Shown here: piece after piece, positions 12,294-24,200 of the stretch
How positions within the stretch are numbered: the stretch's first letter is position 1
How the letters are laid out: each line of letters begins with the position of its first letter
Assembly (NCBI RefSeq): GCF_040115645.1
Contig: NC_089548.1
Span: forward strand, 3,534,001 to 3,598,000
Length of the DNA stretch: 64,000 nt
Direction: 5' to 3'
DNA from: Euwallacea fornicatus
Lineage: Eukaryota > Arthropoda > Insecta > Coleoptera > Curculionidae
Notes under the pieces: model-generated
Database searches by the model: none
The model's input: the letters and a program-made list of their open reading frames with translations, nothing else
What the model was told of the DNA's origin: nothing
Program-made: the position numbers and the translations under genes

Positions 12294-15200
12294 ATGAGCA
12301 CTTGGGCGGCGAGAATGCATAGGCGCGCTGCCACATTCAGTAACGTAGTCACCTCCTGTGGTCACCCTTCTGGGCCTTACCCCCGCAGGTTGGAAAAAGT
12401 TAAATTTGGTGTACCTCTTCAAGAGGTTTGCAAGAATGACATCCCTGGACCCCTTTTGGTAAGTTTATCTGTGGGCATTTGCGAGGCTTTTTTTCCCAGA
12501 ACGTTGTCATTGATATGTTCTGTGCTTATGTAAGAAGAAAAAATAAGGGCCTTAGATTTTATGGGGGATTTTCAGGCATTTGTTTGTTTGGGGTTCAGAC
12601 ACAAATAAATTAAGTGTAAGTCCTTATGTTGTTTGATTGCTAAAGATTGTTTTAATTTTGTATTATCTGATGGAGGCTCCACTCAGTCTCGTTTTCTTAA
12701 GCATATTTTGTTTTTTTAATGAATATTTGGAGTTATTATTTACTCAGGTATTTATCTAACTATTATTTCACAAAAACAATGATAAAAACCTTTTAAAAAA
12801 AAAAAACAAGTAAATAATCATATTTACATAGCAGCTTTTTATTTGCAAAAGCAAAAGCCCTTCAATTGGAAAATTTGGTAAAACTTACTAGAAAACCTTT
12901 CAAGGAGTAAACCAGCATCTTAAATTTGTACAGTAAACTTATAATTTTTTAATAATTAAGAAGAAATGAAACTTTTTGATGATAAATACCTTATTAAAAA
13001 TAAATTTTCCTCCTTGAACTCCCACAAAATACAATAGACCCAAAGTATCACAAAATACCATTAAAAAATTGCCCTGTGAAGTTAATATATTGAAAGATTG
13101 AATGTAATGCAATGAATGAGATTCTAAAAACTGATCACTCAGTGATAGGAGTAAACTAGAAGCATCCTTTTCTCATAGAGGTTTAAATTTGAATGATATA
13201 AGGGGTTTTAAAATCATTTCATTTCAACAAGATGCATTTTTAAAATCAACTTAAAAGCCCTCTTATATGAAAATGAAGAAATTTTCCAGCTAGGTAAAAT
13301 AAGCTAAATCAGCTTATTCTCACCTCAAGAATTAATAGCTGCTATCGTTCAAGTTATTGTAGGAATCTCTATATGTCCATGCTATTTGTGAATACCCTGT
13401 ATGAAAACTAAACATTCTTTTTAAAGAACGAAGTCTAGGAATTGTTTGTTACTCGAACTTGATCTTTGCAAATAATTGGTAATAAGAAACAAGTAATGGG
13501 AAAAAAGAATAGAAAAAGGCACAAAGTAATTTTACGAAAAACTAAAAATTAATTGTTATAGTTGAGATACAGCTTTGGTGAAATATGGCCATTGCTAGTT
13601 ACCATTTCTACATTACTACACATACTAAGATTCATTGTATTATATTTCTAAGTCGTTCAATTGGGTGTAACTGTATCACTACTGTTACTCGATCAGTAAC
13701 CTTACTAATAACTAGTATAAGTATCAGATATTTCAAAAAAATTGTATGAAGTAATTTTATTGCACTACTAAAATCTCTTCTTGGTAAACTCATTTGAATC
13801 ACTACTCAGCCTTAGTCACCACACAAAAGTTATTGTACAGGGATATTGACAGAATGATAACAGCTAGGTGAAATTTGATTGCCCATTCTTGGGATTCTTG
13901 GGACTCGTTTTCGATATATATATATATATATATCTACATTTTGGAAGTCCCTTATCTTCTGTTTTTTCTAAAATAAAAAAACGCTACCCAAAAGATTCGG
14001 TACATAGAATTCATTGTCACTCATTTTCCTATATTGTATGGTTTAGGAGTATAAAATAAATAATGCACACATATATATGTATATATAACTTTTATTCGTT
14101 TTTTTTAAGTTATTGATGGGACGATTCAAAATATTTATCTAATAATACATAGGGTGTTTTCTTTAAGAAACACAACTTTATTACCACTTACAAGCCACTA
14201 TATCAATATAGCCATTTGAATTTTTTTGAAGCTTCTATATTAGCCGAAATAATGCGTCATGTCCAAGTAGAAGATTTTTCAAAAACACCGCGTGTATCGA
14301 AAACAAATCAACTTATCAAGTCGCTCCTCAATTTTCAGCCCCAAATAATGCAATCAGATTTAATGTATTCGTTACTATTGTTTTTCAATAGCCCATAAAC
14401 CCATTGAAAATTTCACTCGGTATATGAAAAATGTAATCAGAAATTTTAAAGTCATTTCTCCTATCATCCAACGAGCTGATTTGAAGGAATCTTAAATGAG
14501 ATTGTTGTGCTATTAGGGATAAACGACTTATAGAACTACAACTGATACGACTAAATGCGCTGATTAACTACGGCGACTCCAAAAATAATAAGGTATTTGA
14601 TTTTGTTTCAATTAGGCGATAAGTTTATTTGATTTTTTCCGTATTTATCTACCTATGTGAATGTATTTATTGCGTACTATATTTATTTTTGTTTACTGGA
14701 TACTGAGGATAATCAATTATTTGCTTTTCACTTGAATGGACGCATCTAATATTACATTGATTTGTAGCAGAAAAAGTCGGTTTTATTTTATTTGTTTTCA
14801 TCGAGGTTGCACAGATTTCAAAATTCAGATGATAGTTTTAGTGTAATAATAGATAACGTTGTCGACGTACAAAAATAGAAAAATTAAAATTATACAGTGT
14901 GGCCCAATGAAGTAAGCAGTAGTTTACAGCGCGTAGTCTCGGTATTTGCAAGAGATCTTTTCCATTCAAGTTACAAGGAAAAGTTTGATTTTTACCATTC
15001 TCGATGTATACGGGGTGGTCCAATAAGAGCGCCTCGAACGATTACGGTTTTATTAATGGTTTTGATGAAAAATTGTTTTTAAACTTATATGTACGACCTT
15101 ATAGGGCACAATTTAAAAGTATTGCCATTTATACAGGGTATGCGAAAAACAGATACAACGCAAACTTAGGTTTTTTTAAATCTAACACCCTATATTTTTT

Positions 15201-18200
15201 TAAATATTTGAAATTAGAAGAAGAAAATAGTAGAAGTTTGTATAACACTCAATAGGTCTAAAACAAATAATCATTGAGAAATTTAGCGAAATGTAAAAAT
15301 GCAAGGGTCAAGAAAACATCTTTTTTCTATGTGAAATGAATTAATTAATTACCGTTTTTTGACCGTCTTAACAGCAGATACTTCTTCAAGTTGAAAATGG
15401 TCCTCTTGAAAATTGATATACAGGGTGAGCAAAAATATTGATTACATCTTACTTATGATTTAGAATATCTTGCTTATTTTAAATGGGATGTATGCATTTT
15501 TATGTGTTCCTTAAAATCGCTATTTAATGCTCTTTCAAGTGATACCAATATGTCCCATACCTATCTTTAGCCGTTTCTCGTAAAATGACGTTTTATTTAA
15601 TTTTAAATAACTCTAACTTTTTTTTCGCGCACCCTGTATAAATGACAATCTATTTAAAATGTGCCCTATAAGGTCGTACATATAAGCGTAAAAACAATTT
15701 TTCATCAAAACCATTAATAAAACCGTAATCGTCCGAGGCGTTCTTAGTGGACCACCCTGTATAAAATAACGACATACTTCTGTTATAACAATTACTTGAA
15801 GATAATTTTGGCGTGCTTAGGGCTCTTTTTTCGGTAGATTAAAATCGTGTAATTTAAAACTTTATCAATGGGTTAAGCGCACGCCTGAGTTGTTGATTCA
15901 TCACTTGAGCTTGGTTCATCTAAACTGACCCCTAGCAAGTCTTGACGTCCATAGGCAGCGTATTGCCATCACAATAACAGCAATCAGAAATGTACAAATT
16001 CTTTACGTATATCTAAATTAATTCTAAACGAGATCCACGCTTATGGACATTAGCAGTAACCGATTGCAAATCCCCTGATTAATGCATATTTAAATAATAA
16101 TCAAATGTAAATTTGTCAGGGATATTGTAGGATTGTTAGTGTCATTCTGTTGCAAACAGTATTTTGTAACAAATGTTACACCCTGACGATTCTGTTGAAA
16201 CTGCAGTAGACGGACAGGAGTTTTTAATGGCGACTGCCTGCAATTTTCGATGGGATTTGACGCACATTTAGATCAATTTAACTGTGAACAAACTGAATTT
16301 GGGTTAATATTTTCACATTTTGCTGCAACGCAAAATTAAATCGTTATTATTATAATGTTCTCTAATAGGTATTAGTTTTGAAACTGAACAAAGAAGCCCC
16401 TTATAGAAAAGATGTCTTCAGGGCTCCGGGCCATCAAGGGGCGATGAAAAAGCTTATTCACTTTCTACAAACGGGGCGGCTTGTTAATATGGATAACTTC
16501 AGCGTGTATACCATAGCCAGTGTATTGAAAAAATTCCTTCGGAAAGTCCCTGGGGGCATATTCGGGAGGGAGATAGAGCAAAGATTTTTTGACATTTTCG
16601 AGAATGGCGACCAGAAAACACAGCGAGATGAAATATTTAGGTAAGTACCGAAGTAACGTAGTATCCATGCTTTAGTCCAAAGGCCTTTGTGATGTACACT
16701 TCCTGTTTACCAAAAAGAAGCAAATATTTATTTGACCGCATTGAGTCAAATATGGCTTAAATCCTTTATCGGTGCGTCCCACTTTCCAAAGCAACGTCAG
16801 ACTTCAGGTGCTGAAGCAGAATATTTGATTAATTGTGTTTATTATTTAAGTAGATTATATGCTCGGTGACGCTGTAGGTGTTAATTGTTCATGCGTATAT
16901 TATTAAGTAGAATGCACAGCACAGGTACTGAATAACAGTGCAGGAATAATGATTGTTGTGGGTATGAGTGGGATATGATGGCTGTTTATTTATTTATTTA
17001 TTTTTTTTTTTGAGAAATTCCGAGTGAATTGCGAAATAAAGGCACGAAACATATCGGATGTCCGCGTATTCGTTTTTCCTAGGTTTTGGTGAAGGTGACA
17101 GACTTGCTACCCAAAATGGGGGGGAGTCCTTAGTTAAAACTAAATATTATTATTAGTTAGTTTTAACTCATAATAGTATGCAATTCCCATGCTCCATCGG
17201 CCCCTAAGGGCGTGTGAGGCCTAATTTGAAGAAAATAAAAGAATTCGAAACACTTGTTTCACACTATGCAGTGATGGCCATAAGTATGAAAACTTTTTGC
17301 GTTTTTCGATAAAAAAAAAAGAAATAGTAATTAAATTTATAGAATTTGTATCAGTACCTTTCGATCTCAGTAACAATGCGCAAGCGCCATTCACCTCAAG
17401 AACTAAAAAAGCTCTCTGTTGAGTTATTTAGGAACGGACACAACTAGTGCGATATTTCTAGTGCTTTATATATCCCCAAAGAACCAATATGAAAAAAAAA
17501 TTAAAACGTATTCATAAACGAGGTACGGCAGACAATTTTCCAAGGCCAGGTAGGCCTGAAGAGTATCCAAAAAGTACTGAGAAATTAATGAGAAGGATGT
17601 CGGAAAAAAATTCACTATTGGCTTCAATGGATATTTCAAGACACCTTGCTGGAGAACACAATACTGTAGGTTCGAATCGAACGATACGAGGAATCTCGAT
17701 AGGTGGAGGTTTATTTGGTAGGGTTGTTGTCGAGAAACCATTTATTACCAAAAAAAATCGGAATGCCCGTTTTGCATTCGCTTGCCAGCATCTGAACTGG
17801 TCGTAAAAAAGGTGGAATGTCGTCTTGTGGAATTACGAGAACAAATTTCAGATATTCGGTAGTGATGGTATTACGATACGTAAGACGTCCCAAGAATGCA
17901 AGATTCAATCCCAAATATCAATTGCCTACTGTAAAATATGGCGGTGGAAGCGTCATGGTTTGGGGGTGTTTTTCGGCATCTGGGGCTGGGCCAGTAATTA
18001 AAATAGAAGGGATTACGGAACAATTCATATACCAAGACATCTTAGAAAATCATGCTTCTGTTTGCTCAGTGGGAAATGCCTCTGTCCTGGAGTTTTTAAC
18101 AAGACAATGAGCCAAAACACGCCTAAAAGCTCGTTAAAAAATTCGTTTCAAGAATATTCTGTTCCGAAAATGGAATGGCCGTCCCAGGGCCCTGATCTTA

Positions 18201-21200
18201 ACCCGATCGAACATTTATGGGAACACCTCGGAAGACAAATTCGTCAAGAAATAATTCATAATCTCAAACATTTGTTCGAAGTTTTAGATAGAGAGTGGAA
18301 ATTGATTCCTGTAGAAGTTTGTAGAAATCTTGTTTATGCTATGAACCAAAGATGTCGTGCAGTTATTAAGGGAAACGGATATGCCACCGAACATGAAATA
18401 AAACTTGAATTAAATGTTATGTTTCACCCGTTATTTTAATAGAATTTATAGGTTTCCATGCTTTTGTCCTCAATGAAATTTTCATTTGTTGTTGTCACTA
18501 TGCACGAATTCCTTAGATTTAACTTTAATGTATATTTTAAGGGTATACATCCTTAAGTAGCAGTAGTATTCAAATAACCCTAAAAGTGTAACGTAGAAAG
18601 AAGATTTACAGGGATATTTAAAGTTTCCATGCTTATGGCCGCTACTGTAAATGCGTCCCGAGTGCCTCCACTTAAGAAAAAAACAGACTGGGAATCTTGG
18701 AATCGGTAGGCCTGCCATTGTGAAAAATAACGAGCTTGGAAATTGACCTTTCCAACTAGGAAACAATTTTATCACGACCACTTAACAATGAACCAATATT
18801 AAGTTTGCTGAGAGAAATTACACAGCAGAGGGAGTAATGAGAGAAACTGTTAAAAAATCCATTTCGAAACATTGAGCGAGCCACAAACTTAAAAAAAAAC
18901 TGTCGATTTCAATTGCTCCGGGAAACTTACAACTGCTTGCTCACTTAATCAAGAAATATTTCAAGAAAACTTGTCCTGTATAGGTAACTCTGCACTAAAA
19001 TACCCCAACTTGCCCGTGTTATAACGTGTTTAAATATTTGCATCGACGTGCCAAGCGGCCTATAGAGTGATTACAATGAAATTTTAATATTTTAGGGAAT
19101 TTCGTTCCTAATTTGGATAAATAAAATCGATTGTTAAATTTCCAGGATTATTACATCTCTACCAGTCTACACCCAAAGGCTATTGGTCTTGTTATTTGGA
19201 ACTTTCCGCGTGATTGCCTCAAACAGCGAGAGATCCTCCACGGGCATGACGAGTGAAGCTCTAGGAGTCAGCGTGGCCCCTAGTTTCTTCCATTCTTGCG
19301 TGAGCGACGGAAAAACTGCCAAAATGGAGGATGTAATGAAATTTAAGGTAAGATTGAGTTTACAAATTTACTATTGCGTTTTTCAATAATTTATGTTGTT
19401 ATAATTTGAATAGGTCCTTAACCCACGCAAATTAAGAACCTTTAAAGTTTTGTTTTTATTTTCTTTCAACACTGGGAGTATTGGATATTTACTTGGTTTC
19501 CATGATCGAAATCGTTGTGCACAACCTTAGCAGAGTTTTTTTACACAAAGCTTTGCGCAGAACAGCCGAGACACGTTTTATTAGAGCTGATAATTTTTTC
19601 CGTTTTTCTATAAATAAGGTATTCGAAAGCAAGATGTAAAAATTAAATAATATAATATAAATAATATGTAGTTGTTTACCTTTGTTATTTCTACTTAAAA
19701 TGTAAATATGAATGTATATATGTAGTAAAATCACATTTTCCACGAAACTAAGAGGTGAAAGCTATATATCTATATTTATATCTACTTCAGGTCGGATTAT
19801 ATAGAATGCTTTTGATACCTTGAAAGAGGGTAAAACAGCTTAATGTGATTGCATTTCTATATGTTTTATCCTATTTACTATATCGATTTTTGTTAGATTC
19901 AAGTTACTAATTTTTGCTTTTGCTGTATAATGCTTACTTCGAAACTAAAGGCAGAAGTGAACGTAAGTCTCAATTTTATAAATCATCTAAATCACCCTGT
20001 TGGTAGATAGTAGACAACGTCTCCCTGTTTCATGGGTTTTCCTAAAGTGCTGTTTGTAGAAAATTTTATTAACATCAAAGTACGAGGTTTACTTCAAGTT
20101 GCTAGACATTGCTTCACTAATGAAAGAACTATCTCCGACTTCTTAGCATTTAACATGTTTAACAACGTTGGGAGTAGTAATGGCATCTCCATTTATTTTC
20201 AAGTGAATATTAAGATAAGCGATCCAGTAGTTGCGCAATTTTCTTACAGAACTTCAGTTACCCCGGCCCGGGCAAGCCGAAAAAGTAGAAAAAACTAACC
20301 TTTTGAGTTTCCTCCGTCATTATATGAAATCATTGGCGATAACAAGTCATTCAGTTGCTTATTGAACGGCATCGTGACATACAGTGTGTTCCAAATTCAT
20401 CTTTCATGCATTGGGGTCTCGGAAACTATGTGATTTACCAAATCGGTTGAGGGCTAAATTATCAATGTGCAGTCAACTCTAATTGCAGATTAATTTCTCT
20501 AATTAAATCCAAATAGAGATTAAGTATAGCTCAGATTCTGACAAAGTCTGAAGTAGGCAGTTGGACGGCTTTAACACCAGAGCTGTTGCGAGTCCTACTT
20601 AAGTGATGTCGCGGAACAAATTGTTTTACCTATAGATTGCATTTGAATGCATCGTAAACGTAAAAGAAATATTCTTTTTTTTCTGCAGTTATCAGGATAT
20701 TGCATCGTTATTAACTCAAAAGAGATATCGAAAAACTCTCGTTTTGGCATACATTCATTTCTCACAAGTCACGCGCGCAACCATAAGGAAATGAGCTTAT
20801 TTCCTACAGCTTCGTATCGATATCCACAGCCAAGAAGCAAAGCAAACGTCAAGAGCCATATGGCCATTTTGGTGACAGCTGTGTCGAATTTTGAAACTTT
20901 AAGCACTAAATCCAATTTATTTAGTAATTTTTCACGTTGGGTACAGATTTTTTTGGGGATTATGTAGTAAAATTGATTGAATTCTTAATAGATTGTAAGT
21001 GATAAGCATTTTTTTGCTCTATCTAGGCCGTTCTATCTTTTCTATCTACAGAGTTATTGCATTGGGCAAGAAAATTTGGGACACCCTGTATAGGCATACC
21101 TGATGACTAAACAATTATAATATAAAACGGTATGTTGTCAATCATCATTAGAGCGCATGACAGTTTTCACTCTAGGATTCAACCAGTTTTTGAGAATTAT

Positions 21201-24200
21201 TAGACGAACTGCTGTTGATGATCGAAACTGTTTGAATCCCGGTCGAATGCAAGCATCTCCCTTCCTATTCTCCATTCAACATCTCCTTATGTTCAATACA
21301 AATTTGATTGAAAGTTTACCATATCGATCATCAATCTTCCATCCGTTTTTGTTCGTATTTAGGTCGCCTCCAAAGTAATGAAACATCTCATCGAGGAATT
21401 CGCTTCGTCCAATCTCTTCGGCAGAGACAACTACGAGTACTACGCTCGTGTAACAGGACGCGTTTTACGCGTCCAAGGCGAATGGATCTGTTCGTTCCAA
21501 TTTCCACCCTCCAAAGGAGTGTTTTCTAAAGAATTCGGGGCCTTGGAACGATATCTTTCAGGTAAGTTTATTAGTTTTGTGATTGTTTGTGCCATAACTC
21601 CCAGCACAGCCTTGTAAACTAACTAAACAGGGATGTGAATATTTCCCTATTTAACGATGACTAATTTCGTTTTTGATTCGCCTCCCAAAGCGCACATCTC
21701 AATGGGCCCGGACACTTGGCTACTTTTCAATAACTACGATAAATACGGGGGATATATGGAAGGTAATCAATCACAGAGGGACGATCTTCCACCCCCCGAT
21801 GATTTTTACAATGCCAATAACACGGTCTAGGGCTTCACTGTTTTCTTCTTTGAATTATTGGTTTCAAGTGGATCATGCCGTGATGAACTATTATTTTAAT
21901 TTAGTTTTTTTTTTTTAATTAATTAGGTCATCGTTGGTGCGTCAAGTGTAGACCTTACTGAAAAATATTCTCAATAAATTTATTGCTTGAAGTAGCTCCA
22001 GAAATTATTTGAATTATACGCATGTTTTGTAGGTATGTTCGGATTCGATAGAGGCACCTCTTGATGGGTATGAAATTTGCGAGGATAATACAGAAAATTA
22101 ATTCCCATCAGACGTACTAGTCGGTTTTTAATGCCAATTTATAAGTAAGTTTTTTTGTCTTGGGTGATTTTTGAGTCTTTAAGACACTTTTTCCTTAATT
22201 AATTATGATGTTTTCAGCGATTTTTAAAAAGTTTAATGTACTGTGTGTTAGAGTGCATCGTGCACGTAAACATGGTAACGTTGAAAATGTCGGGTTTACT
22301 TGGACTTTTATATTTTTGGTATATGGGGCGGTTTTCCTACTAGATTTAAGCTCATTTCATGAAATTGCAATAAAATTACACCTAAATTAAGTATAAATTA
22401 AATCTGAAACACGAGAAGGCAATGTATTTTTGAATAACATAACAACATTGACGTTTCATTTGACTTTCATTTCTATGGTAAGCATAAAATTAAAGCAACA
22501 ATGGGGTGTCATGCTTTAGCGGTTAGAAAATTCCATCCATGGTTAATTATATAAAATTATATAAATCCATATTTTATTTATAAAGTTTTTCCAACAATTT
22601 TCGTATATTCACAATTATATACATGCATGGTTTTAACACTTAAAAATTCCTGGCAATGAGTTAAAAGAATCACTTGGTTTTTAGTTTGTAGACATTGCAA
22701 ATCCTAATTATTTTGAATTTCAATCCCTTTTGGCTTTTTTTGAATTGCATTAGGCCAATTGAATTTTAAATTGTGCTTGTTTTCAAACTTCGTACTGATT
22801 TTAGTTGGGAAGAAGGTCTTCAAATTTCATACACATCAACGGGTATGGGTGCAAGTTTTAGTATGTTTTGTCATGGAGGAAGAACCATTTTTCATCATTT
22901 TTCTAATATTGAGGAGAATTATTTTCACTACTAGTTTTTGACTATTTTTTTTCCGTAGAAGCTCGAATAGGAGCTAATAATATAAAATAGAAGCTATTGT
23001 TCATATTTTATAAGCGTTTTTAGCGTCGCTACTCAAATAAACTGACCTCACAATAATAATAATAATAAAATACATAAAGTGATATACAACTATCTCATAA
23101 ATTGTTCATATTTTTCTTCAACATTGGCATAATATTATGCTAATACATGAAGCAAAAATTTGCAATGCGATTAAGCAAGTGGAATTGAAATGTAGGCCGT
23201 TTTCGATAAGTAATTAAGGATAATCTGTTTTTACCACACTTCCGATCTTAATCACATCGAATGCTACCATGTATTACTAATAATTTCCTTTACCTGCGCT
23301 ATCTAACTCATATGAAATATATTAATGCCTAAAGCACAGATACTACATACGTGACTAAAGAAAATGTGCCCTCCCACGGTTTGGTTACGCTTTCCAATAA
23401 CTAGTTCTTTCTTCATGTGTACAGACAATATTTTTATTGGATTATTATTTAAGTAGTTTATAATAGATATCATTTAGCGCTCGTGTGTGTAAAATAATTA
23501 CTTTAACATTTTCGTGAATGCATCGCTACTCTGTGATATTTTTCATTATTGTTCACATTAATAAATTTTTTTTTAATTCTAATTTTATAATACGGCAGTT
23601 TTATTTTGTGACTGTCCTCTTGGGTGTCGCCCTGCCCGCCCTACGTGTTTTGCCCCCTTATGGCTGTTGGCAGCCTTTCCATTTGCACCGTTCTGCATGG
23701 CTTAATAAATAGTTTTAGTGTAACAAACTGGACAGCACGTTGCCGTTATTAGTTTGCACTGTTTTGCAGGTATGTAGCTTTTGATCATTTTTTGGTTGGC
23801 TTCTTTTGTAATCAAGAATTTTGAATGTCGTGTAGTGTTACAAAAAAGCTTTGATAATTTAGCACGTGAAATTTTATTGGAAATTTGCTTACACCTTTGT
23901 GCACATATTTTGGTGTTTTTTCCTTTCAATTTTCGATTTGTAAATCTCGGTCGTAAAAAGTGGGCAAATTTTGGTTTTGATATGACGCCAACCTCCGCCG
24001 AACGGTTGATGTGCGATAGAAAACGACGAATTTCAATATTTATGGTATAATTTTTTTGTGCCATAGATTTAAAGTTTATGAAATTTATAAAAACTGCAAA
24101 GTTTTCGTTCGATCACATCTCTTGGTTGTGGTCTTGGTTGGTCTTAAGTACTCCATGATTCAATAGATTTCCTCTCAAATCAATTCTTCGTCAAACTCTC

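Noticed and set aside
17670..17690. tRNA B-box-like GGTTCGAATC
   Set aside because: It lies inside the Tc1 transposase remnant and no A-box or stem structure accompanies it.
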